A stretch of DNA of 64,000 nt from Caenorhabditis elegans (Eukaryota > Nematoda > Chromadorea > Rhabditida > Rhabditidae): contig NC_003282.8 in the NCBI RefSeq assembly GCF_000002985.6, positions 2,356,001 through 2,420,000 on the forward strand, read 5' to 3'. Within the stretch, counting starts at the first letter, position 1, and each line of letters starts with the position of its first letter. Of this stretch, positions 25,601-33,458 are shown one piece after another. Below the pieces are notes generated by a model that saw only the letters and a program-made list of their open reading frames with translations, did no database searches and was not told where the DNA came from. A program made the translations under genes and the position numbers.

Positions 25601-25942
25601 CTCGAATTTTCACCCAAAAAAAATTCTTTTAAAATGTCCAAAAATCGCAATTTTTGGCATTTTTTCAAAATTTTTTTGAAGTTTTCCATCCAAAAAATCT
25701 CTGTTTTTCCCGCTGCTCGAAACCCTCAGTTTTTGCAGATTTCCCTGCTGGAAATGCTCGATTGCATTGAAATTATCACTGAAGAATTCAAATCTCCAAA
25801 AATGACGTCTCCGTTCTCATCGCCATCTACCCGACAATCAATCACTTATATTCAAGCGAAAATCGACGGAATTGACAAATTTTCGCGAATTTTCCATTCG
25901 ATTCCACTTTTGAGCACAATGTCATCGAAACCACTCTCTTAA
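1635..25942 (+). CDS. tftc-1: General transcription factor IIIC largest subunit (GTF3C1/TFIIIC220 family), 5'-truncated by the window
   Basis: TFIIIC binds the B box of tRNA-type genes in the nucleus and recruits TFIIIB and RNA polymerase III; this subunit makes the B-box contact in known systems. Twelve exons join with consistent phase: 1635-1782, 2815-2989, 5463-5673, 8734-8960, 15544-15784, 16640-16845, 17110-17269, 18177-18497, 19824-20002, 22269-23002, 24982-25118, 25739-25942 (stop). They give 980 residues. Family-like stretches include GWFMTLDLLAALPLSVFV (exon 3), HLYDTSTSAKGY and YWHHLRAIVQSTPL (exon 5), the basic CRFTPKERDQLIMIRAVGFF region (exon 8), and RPWIAPEGC across the exon 10/11 junction. 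The N-terminal winged-helix B-block domain is upstream of the window. The donor after exon 10 (GAAG/GTCTCT at 23003) is unusually weak but the protein alignment requires it. Introns reach 6.6 kb and are full of mobile elements. The family call is strong; the worm symbol is from memory. Confidence 0.87.
2284..2780. repeat. Poly-A-rich low-complexity tract in an intron
   Basis: Long runs of A are broken by ATGAAAAAAA and ACGAAAAAAA units. They give a phenylalanine-rich reading on the minus strand and a lysine-rich one on the plus strand. There is no codon bias, domain or splice context that would support a gene. Confidence 0.6.
3628..3884. repeat. MITE-like palindrome copies (TATAATCATGAC / GGGACCC family)
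   Basis: Contains GGTCCCACCACGAAAAC, TACTGTAG-like text, GCGGTGAGACCC, and ATTATACTTAAATGAAAGC, the hallmarks of the dispersed palindrome family found throughout this window. The block is nearly the same as 23160-23420, including the foldback that follows it. Confidence 0.6.
3885..4487. mobile_element. Foldback element, TTAAAGGAGGACGACTAACG termini, copy 1
   Basis: A palindrome of about 600 bp. It starts TTAAAGGAGGACGACTAACG and ends with the reverse complement, CGTTAGTCGTCCTTTAA. The arms contain TTTATGGCGGTT and its mirror AACCGCCATAAA. The centre, near 4185, carries the mirrored text CCTATCGGGTTTAAATGCAC. It has no coding capacity. It resembles non-autonomous palindromic elements that insert at TTAA or TA, but the family name is not certain. 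Confidence 0.7.
4644..5434. mobile_element. Foldback element with CACTGCAACTTTTTCCTCAC termini, copy 1
   Basis: A palindrome of 791 bp, starting CACTGCAACTTTTTCCTCAC and ending in its reverse complement. Each arm has the GC-rich block GGCCATGGCCGAGGGGCCGA, then TTTATCTTGCTTTG. The centre near 5040 is GAAAATCTCGACTTTTTCAC. A second copy lies at 7913-8703. Each arm has a conserved open frame of about 62 codons, but it appears four times as a by-product of the arms, so I do not call it a gene. The right end is 28 bp before the TFIIIC exon at 5463. Confidence 0.75.
5858..5891 (+). repeat. Isolated terminus of a TTTAAAGGTGGAGTAGAG foldback
   Basis: TTTAAAGGTGGAGTAGAG followed by TTTGTGGGTATTTT matches the end of the foldbacks at 6267-6848 and 11234-11817, but the rest of the element is absent. 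It sits just outside the left arm of the larger palindrome 5892-7245. Confidence 0.5.
5892..7245. repeat. Large palindrome (about 1.35 kb) enclosing a foldback
   Basis: Outer arms 5892-6266 and 6849-7245 are reverse complements with scattered mismatches. Both contain AAAATCTAGCTTTTGTCAGC (or its complement), AATTTAATTTTTTTAATTTC and GGCGGAAAAGTGTGCTGAGA-like text. The foldback 6267-6848 sits in the middle, so the whole block can fold as one long hairpin inside an intron. Confidence 0.65.
6267..6848. mobile_element. Foldback element with TTAAAGGG...GTTTGTGGGTATTTTG termini, copy 1
   Basis: A palindrome of 582 bp bounded by TTAAAGGG and CCCTTTAA, with GAGTTTGTGGGTATTTTG just inside each end. 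The centre near 6558 contains the mirrored TAGGCATCCAATTTTGATCA. There is no open frame of note. A close relative is at 11234-11817. Confidence 0.7.
7250..7912. other. AT-rich intron sequence, no feature seen
   Basis: T- and A-rich text with repeated short phrases such as TTTTCAGCC and AAAAATCTCAGATTTT. The open frames at 7519-7905 are low complexity, have no splice context and resemble no known family. I see nothing further. Confidence 0.5.
7913..8703. mobile_element. Foldback element with CACTGCAACTTTTTCCTCAC termini, copy 2
   Basis: Same family and length as 4644-5434, with GGCCATGGCCGAGGGGCCGA in both arms. It is flanked on both sides by AAAAT, a possible 5-bp target duplication (AAAAT before CACTG and after CAGTG). 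The right end is 30 bp before the TFIIIC exon at 8734. Confidence 0.75.
9156..11235. repeat. Very large palindrome (about 2.1 kb) enclosing a foldback
   Basis: The left arm 9156-9816 is mirrored by the right arm 10543-11235. Both carry the GTTACTGTAG/TACGCAAACACCGACTAC palindrome, a TTTAGATTTTTGAAAAAACT-like stretch, ACGCGCTTAAAATTCAGAAA (or complement) and one GGGACCC/TATAATCATGA MITE copy. The foldback 9817-10542 is central. The right arm abuts the next foldback at 11234. Confidence 0.7.
9817..10542. mobile_element. Foldback element, TTAAAGGTGGTGTAGTCAAA termini
   Basis: A palindrome of 726 bp, starting TTAAAGGTGGTGTAGTCAAA and ending in the mirror TTTGACTACACCACCTTTAA. The arms include CTCGATGCTCGTACAAGTCG and ATTTGAATTTCGCGCGCAAA (or complement). 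The middle, 10040-10200, contains a second mirrored block, TGGATAATTCAATAAAATGT-like, and the arms differ by an insertion near 10210-10330. There is no coding capacity. Confidence 0.7.
11234..11817. mobile_element. Foldback element with TTAAAGGG...GTTTGTGGGTATTTTG termini, copy 2
   Basis: A palindrome of 584 bp of the same family as 6267-6848. It begins TTAAAGGGGGAGTAGAG and ends CTCTACTCCCCCTTTAA. The right arm has a small internal loss near 11770, where a TTTAGTC follows GGTGGTTT. Non-coding. Confidence 0.7.
11835..12232. mobile_element. Foldback MITE with CAGAGGTGGGCGGATAT termini
   Basis: A palindrome of about 400 bp. CAGAGGTGGGCGGATAT at the left is matched by ATATCCGCCCACCTCCG at the right, and the arms contain ATGAATTTATCAATAAGTAT and TTGGTTTGGATACATTTCTT (or complement). 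The loop, 12010-12055, is a short tandem of ATATCCG units. No clear target duplication is visible. The ends could suggest the hAT class, but I cannot prove it. Confidence 0.6.
12330..12764 (+). repeat. Left inverted repeat of the Tc5-type element
   Basis: Runs from CAAGGGAAGG to TTTTTCCGA. It is matched almost base for base by 15087-15521 in reverse. It contains a tRNA-like block near 12565-12632. Confidence 0.8.
12565..12632 (+). other. tRNA-like block with A-box and B-box text inside the left inverted repeat
   Basis: GGTGGCCGAGTGGTAGTGGC resembles the 5' end of class II tRNAs (A box TGGCCGAGTGG). GTGGTTCGGTTCCCC follows about 40 bp later as a near match to the Pol III B box (GGTTCGANTCC, one change). 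The acceptor and anticodon arms do not pair well, so it is not a working tRNA. The same block is in the right repeat on the other strand. Confidence 0.5.
13013..14952 (+). CDS. Tc5-type transposase, apparently intact
   Basis: Would cut and join the transposon ends by a DDD nuclease. Six exons stay in frame: 13013-13300, 13389-13521, 13568-13651, 13735-14035, 14080-14215, 14296-14952, giving 532 residues. The exon 4 acceptor (CTTGAAG/GA at 13734) is weak; the better-looking TTGTCAG at 13714 would shift the frame, so this boundary is the least certain. An acidic stretch lies near residues 50-75. A CENP-B-like DNA-binding region (FQASDGWLKKWKK) lies in exon 4. The presumed catalytic aspartates are in YNCDQSGF (about 257), LLLDAWPAW (368) and QPCDLYFF (406). 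A cysteine/histidine-rich tail at the C-terminus could bind zinc. There are no internal stops in the chosen frame. Confidence 0.8.
15087..15521 (-). repeat. Right inverted repeat of the Tc5-type element
   Basis: Reverse complement of 12330-12764, ending at CCTTCCCTTG before the TAA duplication. Carries the second tRNA-like block on the minus strand. Confidence 0.8.
15220..15288 (-). other. tRNA-like block inside the right inverted repeat
   Basis: Mirror of 12565-12632: GGGGAACCGAACCACG is the B-box text and CCACTCGGCCACC the A-box text, both read on the minus strand. It is not foldable as a normal tRNA. Confidence 0.5.
16039..16100 (+). pseudogene. Duplicated 3' splice site and first 23 bp of the 16640 exon
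   Basis: CAAATTTCCCATTGAAAAT, TTTGCAG and then AAACTCGTCGAAGTCGACTA repeat the text at 16601-16662, which contains the true acceptor and exon start. The copy then diverges (ATTCGAAC) into intron sequence with an early stop and no donor. It looks like a decoy exon start left by a local duplication. Confidence 0.6.
16175..18045. repeat. Five copies of a small GGGTTACGGTAG palindrome
   Basis: Short palindromes (about 75-85 bp) of the form GGGTTACGGTAGCCCCAAAA, TACGCAAACACCGACTAC, GTAACCC, then ACACCGGATTTTACGCAATT. They lie near 16175-16260, 16485-16570, 17360-17440, 17650-17740 and 17955-18045. Further copies are at 9195-9265 and 11135-11215. They interrupt the introns between exons 16640, 17110 and 18177. 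Each can form a short hairpin. Confidence 0.65.
18537..19710. repeat. Cluster of MITE-like palindromes (TATAATCATGAC family)
   Basis: At least four copies, near 18537-18725, 18760-19000, 19078-19275 and 19520-19705. Each starts about AGCTCGCCGAGAGCTTTCAT, continues TTAAGTATAATCATGAC, has a hairpin of GGGTCCCGCCACGAAA with TACAGTAA and its mirror, and closes with GTCATGATTATACTTAA. Non-coding; fills the intron 18498-19823. Confidence 0.7.
20040..20612. repeat. Inverted repeat with GTGCAGCCGACAACTGACGG arms
   Basis: AACGTGCAGCCGACAACTGA near 20077 is mirrored by TTAGTTGTCGGCTGCACGTT near 20585. The sequence between is A- and T-rich filler. Only about 35-60 bp of each arm is well matched. Confidence 0.55.
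20613..22260. repeat. A-rich degenerate tandem array filling an intron
   Basis: Phrases such as CCCAAAAAACTATAATTTTC, AAAATCCGATTTTCCAGGAA and GAAACTTTCTGGGAAAAAAA recur. One longer block with TCCTGAAAAGTTGAAAATTT recurs near 21205, 21475 and 21905. Many internal TTTTCCAG or TTTTCAGG strings imitate 3' splice sites, but no open exon follows them. Confidence 0.6.
23095..23420. repeat. MITE-like palindromes next to a foldback
   Basis: Contains GGGTCCCACCACGAAAAC, GTTACTGTAGTTTTCGCGG and ATTATACTTAAATGAAAGC, nearly the same as 3628-3884. The part from about 23290 is mirrored by 24020-24150, so the foldback between them sits in the middle of a larger palindrome. Confidence 0.6.
23421..24019. mobile_element. 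Foldback element, TTAAAGGAGGACGACTAACG termini, copy 2
   Basis: A palindrome of 599 bp closely matching 3885-4487. The left end is TTAAAGGAGGACGACTAACG and the right end CCGTTAGTCCACCTTTAA. The loop text CAATTTCGATGATTTTATCG is shorter than in copy 1. Non-coding. Confidence 0.7.
24020..24950. repeat. Run of MITE-like palindrome fragments
   Basis: Repeated TATAATCATGACCAGGTTC, GGGTCTCACCGCGAAAAC, CATGATTGTACTTAAATGAA and GTGGCGGGACC blocks, from about four partial copies, fill the intron up to the acceptor at 24981. Confidence 0.6.
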
Positions 25943-28012
25943 AACTGCAAATTTCTCGAAATTTTCGACATTAAAAATTTTTTAAATTCCCAAAAAATCA
26001 CAAATTTCTGTCAAATTTTCAAGATTTTCCACCCACCAAAAAAAGCTCTGAAAATGCAATTTTTTCAGTCAAAAGTTGCCGAAAAAACCAGATTTACTCC
26101 TAAAAGGACACAAAATTTTGCTCTGTTTTCCTCAAAAATGCACAAAAATTACATATTTTTGAGCTTTTTTAAAGGTATTATCAAGCAAAAAAAATGAATT
26201 TTTTGTAAAATTGAGTATTTTTCAGCTTTTCTGGCCTAAATTGGCAATTTTTAGCCTAAAAATGGCCTAAAATTTCAATTTCAATTTTTAAATGAAATTT
26301 TACTTTAAAAAGCCCATTTTTCTCATTTTTCAGTCAAAACTGGCCAGAAAATCAAATTTTTGAGATTTAAATGGGAAAATATTGATTTTTAAAAAAAATT
26401 TTTTTTCACCTAAAACTGCCCAATTTACCCCCCAGAAAATCTTATTTTAGCACATTAAAAAACCCATAAGTCACGAAAATTCCATTTTTCCGTCCGAAAA
26501 TGCTCAAATTCAACTTTTTGAGGTAATTTTGAAGATTTTTATATGTGGAAAACTGGCAAAAAAAATTTTTTGGCAATTTTTCGCCTAAAAATGGCCTAAA
26601 ATTTCAATTTTTCAATGAAATTTTCGCGAATAATGCTCTAATTTTAAGCCAAATCCGCAAAAATCGTGGTTTTTCCATACTTTTTCGCTCAAAAAAGCGA
26701 AATTCTTTGGAAAATTGTGGGTTTTTAAAATCAATTTTCCCCAAGAAATAAGCTGAAAGTATGGGAAATATCCGATATTTTCCATATTTTTGCATAAAAA
26801 TGCTGAAAAGCCTTAAAAAATCTCACTTTTTTCCGCCTAAAAAGCCCCCAAAAATCTTTTTTTTTTCACTTTTTTTTCTAATTTTTCCAATTTCCGTCCC
26901 CAAAATCCTCCACTTTTTATTGTTCATTTTTGTTGAATTTTCACTTTATTTTTCCGCTTTTTCTCTGTTTTTCCCCTCATAATTTATCCTTTTTTACATG
27001 CAAATCCCATTTTTTTGTTGATAAATTCAATTTTTTTGAAATTTTTTAAAATTGAAAATCCTATATGTTTTTATCGTTTTTCCAGCGATTTTGTATCTTT
27101 TTTTTTCTAAATTTTCCGATTTTCACACAAATTTTTGAATTCAGCTTGCCGAGAGTTCAAAATAAGTATAATCATGACTAGGTTCCGAGAAATTTGAAAA
27201 TTTCTGGGTCTCGGCACGAAATCCCCGGGTTACTGTAGGTTTTCGTGGTGGGACCCAATTTTTTCAAAAATTTTCAGAACCTGGTCATGATTATACTTAA
27301 AGGAAAGCTCTCGGCGAGCTGAATTTGAATTTTTCACTAATTTTGCGAAAATTGAAATTTTCTAAAAATTTTGGGTCTCGAAGCGAAAATTTTGGAAAAC
27401 TCAATTTTTCGGATTTTTCAAAAAAAAAAAAAAAAAAGTTTTATCGAAAATTAAGCTTTGTATTAACCACTTTTAGCAGAATAACAGTCAGGTTCCGAAA
27501 AATTTGAAAAAAGTGTGTCCCGCCACCAATTTCCCCGGGGTTACTGTAGGTTTTCGTGACGGGACCCAAATTTTCAGAACCTGGTCATGATTATACTTAA
27601 ATGAAAGCTCTCAGCGAGCTGAATTCGAATTTTATACTAATTTCGCGAAAATTGAAATTTTCTAAAAATTTTGGGTCTCGAAGCGAAAATTTTGGAAAAC
27701 TCAATTTTCCGAATTTTTCAAAAAAATAAAAGTTTTATCGAAAATTAAGCTTTGTTTTAACCACTTTTAGCAGAATAACAGTATGTTTCAAAAAATTTGA
27801 AAAAAGTGGGTCCCGTCACGAAATTCCCGGGTTACTGTAGGTTTTCGTGACGGGACCCAAATTTTCAGAACCTGGTCATGATTATACTTAAATGAAAGCT
27901 CTTAGCGAGCTAAAATTGAATTTTTCATAATTTTGAGTAAAAAGTTTTAAAAAAATCCGAAATTTTGGGTCTCGAAGTGAACAAATTCCAAAAATTTCGT
28001 TTTTTTTTGCAG
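25943..28012. other. Intergenic AT-rich region between the TFIIIC and TIMMDC1 genes
   Basis: 25943-27120 is T-rich sequence without a supported gene; a weak ATTAAA lies at 25970-25975, a possible polyadenylation signal. 27136-27920 holds three TATAATCATGAC palindrome copies, each followed by GGGTCTCGAAGCGAAAATTT. A run of T ending GCAG at 28011-28012 then marks the probable trans-splice site of the next gene. Confidence 0.55.
28000..28012 (+). promoter_or_regulatory. Probable trans-splice acceptor of the TIMMDC1-like gene
   Basis: TTTTTTTTTGCAG lies just 8 bp before the ATG at 28021, with no upstream coding exon in frame. This is the usual layout of a worm spliced-leader acceptor. Confidence 0.55.
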
Positions 28013-28020
28013 CTGGAGTT

Positions 28021-31000
28021 ATGACAGATCCATCGACAAGCTCAAACAGTGTCGGATGGTGGGAATGGTTGGGATGGAAAGGTTCACCGTCATCAATTCC
28101 AGGCCGTCAAGCTCCGCCGCCGCACACGGAGCCATCTACAGTACCCACGACAAGTGTCGTTGCAGTTATGGAGCCAAAAGTGATAGAACACGTGGAAATT
28201 GTGCCAATGACCGGATGGGAACGATTGAAATCAATTTATGAACGGGAAAATTCAATGGAAAAAGATGTTACTTTTAGGGTACAGCGGCAGACAGATTTTT
28301 TTCGGCGAAAAACTGCAAAAAACAGGGTTTTAACCAATTTTCGCATTGAAAATCGTGAAATTCAGCCTTGAAAACCTCAAAAACAAGTTAAAACGCAAGG
28401 TTTTACCCTAAAAATTTGAATTCCCGCCGCCCACATGATGCAAGTGCGCTCCAGTGATAAAATGTCGGAAAATGGTGTTTTTTGATAATTTTCAGCAATT
28501 TTCGCAAGGAAAATCGTGAAATTCAGCTTTGAAAACCTCAAAAACGCAAGGTTTTACCCTAAAAATTGAATTCCCGCGGACCGTGTGAGGCAAATGTGCT
28601 CCAGTGATAAAATGTTGAAAAATGACAATTTTTAGCGGTTTTCAACAGTTTTAGTATCAAAAAACGAGGATTTTGTGAAATTTTGACTTGAATACATCAA
28701 AAACTAGTCGAAGTCACGTTCTTAACCTGAAATTTCAAATTTCCCGCCGACCACATGTTGCAAATGCGCTCCAGTGATAAAATGTCGGAAAATGGAATTT
28801 TTAGTCAATTTTCCACATTTTCCGCTATAAAAATAGAGATTTTACCGAAATTTTGCCTCGAAAACATCAAAAACTAGTCGAAATTCACGTTTTTAACCTA
28901 AAAATTCGAATTTCCCGCCGACCACATGTTGCAAATGCGCTCCAATGATAAAATGCTGAAAATTGAGGTTTTAGGCGATTTTCCACATTTCCGCATTAAA
29001 AAACGTAGATTTTCTCAATTTTTGGCTCAAAATCCTTGAAAACTAGTCAAAATTCACGATTTTAACATAAAATTTCGAATTTCCCGCCGCCGCCCACATG
29101 ATGCAAGTGCGCTCTAGTGATAAAATGTCGGAAAATGGTGTTTGTTTTGGTAATTTTCAGCAATTTTCGCAATGAAAATCGTGAAATTTAGCTCCGTAAC
29201 CTTCAAAAAATTAGTTAGACGCTACAAATTTAACCTAAAAATTCGAATTTCCGGCGGCGGACCACACATGGTGCAAATGCGCTCCAGTGACAAATATCCC
29301 CCATTTTTCGAGCAAATCTGGTCGTTTTCTCAATAGGGCGCGTTTACACTATCGGCAGGAAATTCAAATTTTCGATTAGAAAAAAAGATTTTTTTTCAGC
29401 GGTTTTTAAGAGGTTTTCGATGCAAATTTTGGGTTTTAATTGACTTTTAGCAAATTTTAATCAATTTTCAGGTAGTTCGGATGTCATTTTTGGGTGGTTT
29501 TCTTGTCGGTGGAGCAACAGGATATGCACAAGCACGTCACGCGTACGAAACGAATAATGTCGGCCGCAAATATCTGAGCCCCAGTGATGCGGTAAAGCGG
29601 AAAATCGATTACGCGATTGTGCGGTTTGCGAAAGGCGGATTTGGTGTCGGATTCAAATGTGCACTTATTTCTGGATCTATTGTGTACGGTTTTTGGATTC
29701 AGCTCGTCGAGAGCTTCAAAACAAGTATAATCATGACTAGGTTCGGAGGAGTTTGAAAAAAGTTGGGTCCCGCCGCGAAGATTACTGTAGTTTTGCAGTT
29801 TTCGCGGCGAGACCCAAATTTTCTCAAAGTTAACAGAATATGGTCATGATTATACTTAAATGAAAGCTCTCGACGAGCTGAAGTCGAATTTAAAGGTTAA
29901 TTTTCTGAAAATAGAAAAATTTCGGGAAATTTTGGGTCTCGGAGCGAAAAAGCGAAAACTTAAATGTTTTCAAACTTTGTGTCAGAAATAGTTTTGTACG
30001 AAGCTTACTTTTTCAGCATAAGTTTGTATGTGGTTATGACAATGGTTTGAAAAATTTTGAAAAAATTCGGGTCCTGCGACGAAACTCTACAGTACCCCCC
30101 TGGAATTTCGTGGCGGGACCCAACATTCACAGAACCTTGCCATGATTATACTTAAATGAGAGCAGCTCTCGGTGAGCTGAATTCGAATTCCGTACTGAAT
30201 TTTTTTTTAATTTGAAAAAAAAATTAAATTTTGGGTCTCGAAGCGAAATTTTTTAGAAAAACTCAATATTTTCGTAAAAATTTGTTTTTTTTAAAGTAAG
30301 CTTCACTTTAAGCACTGTGAGCATGATAATAGTCAGGCTCTAAAACATTTGGGGATCTCGCCGCGAAAATCTACAGTAATCTGGGGGGATTTTCGCGGCG
30401 GGACCCAAGTTTTCTCAAAGTTAACTGAACCTGGCCATGATTGTACTTAAATGAAAGCTCTTAGCGAGCTGAACTCAAATTTTCTGATAGTTTCAAGTTT
30501 TAATTCGAATTATTTGATTTTTTTTTTTTAATTTCAAAAAAAATTCAAAAAAAAATTTTTTTTTTTTCAATTTTTTTTTCATTTCAGATTCCTGGCGACA
30601 CACATCACCGCGTATCGTGACAAATTCGCCTCCTGGTATTTTCCGGCAATTTCAGGTGCGACGGCATGCCTGCTTCACACAGGTATTAGGCGATTAGGTT
30701 GACAAATTTTCGCAATTTATAGCATCAGTCGGCGGTGTTTTCACGTTTCCTATTGGATTACTTGGATCGATGAAGGCTGTCGGATTGGGTGTCACGTCGG
30801 GGTAGGATTTGTTGGAAAATTTGGAGAAATTTTTTTTTTTTTTTTTTTGGATTTTTTTAATTTTCGAAAAAAAAATTTTTTTTTCTTTTTTTTGTTGCTC
30901 TGAAATTTTTTTCGATTTATTTTTTTAGCAATAAAATCAATAAATTTGAATTCAGCACACTGTGAGCTTCAAAATAAGTATAAACATGACCAACTCTTCA

Positions 31001-31921
31001 CCAATACGACAAAAGTTGGGTCCCGCCACGAAGTCCCCCCGGGTTACTGTAGCCTTTCGTGGTGGGACCCAAATTGGGCATGATTATACTCAAATTGAAG
31101 CTCTTAACAAGAAGAATTCAATTTTCCTAATAGTTTTCATTTAAATTCAACCGGGAATTTTTTTTTTGCGAAAAAATGGCAATTTTTGGGAAAAAGTAAT
31201 TTTTTTTTCGGTTTTTTTTCAACTGTTGTTTCAATTATAAATTAAATTTGATTGTACATATCTGTAAATTAATATTATTCGGCTCCTTGAAAATAGTATA
31301 AATTTGACCGTTTAATTTAAAAAAAAAAGGGTTTTTCTGCATATTTTCGAAATTGTTCACATTTTCCCCCCAAATCTAATAAAATATTTGAATTCAGCTC
31401 GCCGAGAGCTTTGATTTAAGTATAATCATGACCAGGTTCCAAAAATTCCGAAAAAGTTGGGTCTCGCCCCACGAAAACTACAGTACCCCGGAAATTTCGT
31501 GGTGGGACCCAACTTTTTTCAAATTTCTTGGAACCCAGGCATGATTATACTTAAATGAAAGCTCTCGGTGAGCTGAATTCGAATTTATTGTTAGTTTTCT
31601 AAACAAATTCGAAAAAAAAAATTTTTTTCAATAATTCCAAAAAAAAAAATTTTTTTTTCAAAATTTTCCCAAAAATTCCAAATTTTTTCCAGCCTAACAC
31701 TATCAGCAGTTGTCCATCTCTACGCAATGGCAATCGATAAACCGGTCAACGACGCGTATCGCCTATTCAAACGGGACTATGAAAAAGAGCTGAAATCGGC
31801 GTCGGAATGGGATTCCCGGGTGTCAGAGCTGATGGAAAGAGAGCAAATCACGTGGAGACAGCAGGCGGTGAAGAAGCTTAAGCAACAGGATCACGAGAAA
31901 ATGGCCATTTTTGATGATTAA
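28021..31921 (+). CDS. TIMMDC1: TIMMDC1-like mitochondrial complex I assembly factor
   Basis: TIMMDC1 is an inner-membrane protein that helps assemble the membrane arm of respiratory complex I. Five exons fit in phase: 28021-28278, 29472-29683, 30588-30682, 30723-30801, 31693-31921, giving 290 residues, close to the human 285. The N-terminal 85 residues are low-complexity and proline/serine-rich. Then come glycine-rich membrane segments: MSFLGGFLVGGATGYAQ (about 90-106), GFGVGFKCALISGSIVF (about 140-158), the FPAISGATACLL segment (about 173) and GGVFTFPIGLLGSM plus LTLSAVVHLYAMAI (about 191-228). A charged, probably helical tail closes the protein. The spacing of the GG-rich helices and the C-terminal charged helix match the Tim17-like TIMMDC1 fold. 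Intron 1 holds a tandem repeat and introns 2 and 4 hold MITE palindromes. The intron 30683-30722 is only 40 bp. The symbol given is the vertebrate one. Confidence 0.8.
28420..29330. repeat. Diverged tandem repeat with GCAAATGCGCTCCAGTGATA core, in intron 1 of the TIMMDC1-like gene
   Basis: Six copies, 150-175 bp apart (near 28420, 28567, 28737, 28912, 29082 and 29245). Each has CCCGCCG(A/C)CCACATG, TGCAA(A/G)TGCGCTCCAGTGAT and AAAATG followed by a GATTTTC-type filler. The GCGCTCCA motif recurs in many other introns of the window. Confidence 0.65.
29695..31600. repeat. Five MITE-like palindromes in introns of the TIMMDC1-like gene
   Basis: Copies near 29695-29890, 30060-30190, 30340-30490, 30950-31120 and 31390-31580. 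Each shows TATAATCATGAC, a GGGTCCCGCC...GGCGGGACCC hairpin and a mirrored TTATACTTAAATGAAAGCTC. The first copy begins directly at the donor of exon 2 (GTACGG at 29684). Confidence 0.65.
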
Positions 31922-32208
31922 TTTAATTATCTGAATATTTTTTTTTTTTTTGAATTTTTCAAGTTTTCCCCGTAATTTTAGGCATATTTAGACGTTTTTC
32001 CGTTGTTTTTTATATGAAAATTGGTTATTTTTGCTTAAAAACTGTATTACTTCATGTTAATGGCGAAATTGCTCTGGAAATCTGCGAAAAATTTCTTAAA
32101 ATCGGTAAAAAACTTGCTTGTCCAAAAGGAGTACACCGATTTGTTCTGCAAACGCGCTCCGCTAGACTAGTGTAATTTAAATACAAAAAAATATACAATT
32201 TTTCGATT

Positions 32209-32214
32209 TTTATT
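32209..32214 (-). terminator. AATAAA polyadenylation signal for Sec61 beta
   Basis: TTTATT on the plus strand is AATAAA on the minus strand, about 155 nt past the Sec61 beta stop. Confidence 0.5.
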
Positions 32215-32369
32215 CAAAAATAAATATATAATCACATATCTGGCGAGGGATGGTAAACGAACGAAGGGAGACAATAAAATAATTAATTTAAATTTTTTTC
32301 GACGAAAAAAAAAACGAAGAGAATATCGACCCATAGAAGTTGCGGAGCACAAAGAGCCATTTTAAGGGC

Positions 32370-32671
32370 TTAAGCGCGGCTTCTCGTGAATTTTCCCCAA
32401 ATGTGGAGCACGAACACGGAAGCGATGAAGACGAGCGACATGACGAGCACTGGAACTGGTCCGATCTTCAAGCCGGTCGAATCCTCGGTGTAGAAGCGCC
32501 AGAGCCCTCCGTTGTTGCCTCCGGCGCGAGCACGAGCCGGTGCGGCGGCTGCTCCTGAAAAATTTGGCGGGTTTTGTGGGTAAAAATCGATATTTTTCCA
32601 GTTAAAATACCTCCTTTGCGTTGGCGAACTCCTCCGGTGGTTGGTCGTGGGCTGCGTCCAGAATCGGCCAT
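32370..32671 (-). CDS. sec-61.B: Protein transport protein Sec61 subunit beta
   Basis: Small tail-anchored subunit of the Sec61 channel, which moves nascent proteins into or across the ER membrane. Two exons, 32671-32611 and 32554-32370, give 81 residues, the family size. The start ATG is at 32671, followed by a disordered [15 protein letters not shown] region typical of Sec61 beta. A glycine/alanine/arginine linker and the conserved motif [20 protein letters not shown] lead into one C-terminal membrane helix (about residues 51-76), and the protein ends FTRSRA. The intron is 56 bp. It is transcribed divergently from the TRAP gamma gene across 32672-33458. The vertebrate gene has the same architecture. 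The worm symbol is from memory. Confidence 0.93.
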
Positions 32672-33458
32672 TTTTCTGTAAAAATTAGATTTTGGTGGGG
32701 AAAAATGAGGGAAAAAACCAAAAAATAAAGAAAAGCAGTGAATTTTGTGGAAAATTAATTTTCTGTCATTTTCTGAGGATTTTTAGTGAATTTATGGAAT
32801 AAAAGAGCTTTTTTAGAACTTTAAATGCACAAAATCGATGAAAAACACAAGAAATTAGATATTTTGACTTTCTTCACTTGCTGCACGATTTTTAGGCGAT
32901 TTATTGGCGAATTTAATGATTTTTGGGCCTAAAATATCTTCAAAAATGTCTGAAATTTATGAAAAATGCGAAAAACCGGGCGAAATATAAATGAAATCAG
33001 ACAGGCAGCCGTCCGACAGACACACCGCGGCGGCGAACAAACGAAAAACCTCCGACGGGGTGAGTACGGTGTGTGGCTTGGCATGATGCCAAGCGGGTTG
33101 CAGTTCGATTTCGTGTGTACCCCTTATGTGTGGCGGCGTATGATGAAGGGGGCACATACGCCCGGCGTGCAGGTCGGTACGCAAACACCGTGACGCACAG
33201 ATGCACACGAAGAGAGACTCGACGGAGACACGTTGTAGTTTTTGGAGAGTGGCGGGGTTTTCGTCTCAATTTATATTTATTTTTGACGATTTTTTCGGCG
33301 GAAATGTTAATAAATATTAATTTTGTTTGAATTTTCATTGATAATTAGGCATTTTCTTCCTAAAATAGTGGAAAAATACCCCCGAAAATACCGTTTTACT
33401 TCCCACTAAACATTTAAATGCATTTTAAAGCATTTTCCTTTCAGAAAATCGAAAAACC
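32672..33458. promoter_or_regulatory. Divergent promoter of Sec61 beta and TRAP gamma
   Basis: The 787-bp gap between two ER-translocon genes has a GC-richer core (about 32990-33245) unlike the AT-rich surroundings. It contains CACACCGCGGCGGCGAAC, a perfect NFI-type palindrome at 33078-33092 and several CACAC/GTGTG phrases. I find no exact TGACGTGG unfolded-protein-response element. It ends at a TTTCCTTTCAG acceptor (33434-33444), probably a spliced-leader site for trap-3. Confidence 0.6.
33078..33092. promoter_or_regulatory. Perfect NFI-type binding palindrome
   Basis: TTGGCATGATGCCAA matches the nuclear factor I consensus TTGGC-N5-GCCAA without mismatch. It also fits the longer form TTGGCA-N3-TGCCAA that I recall for worm NFI-1. 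It lies in the core of the shared translocon promoter. Confidence 0.55.
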
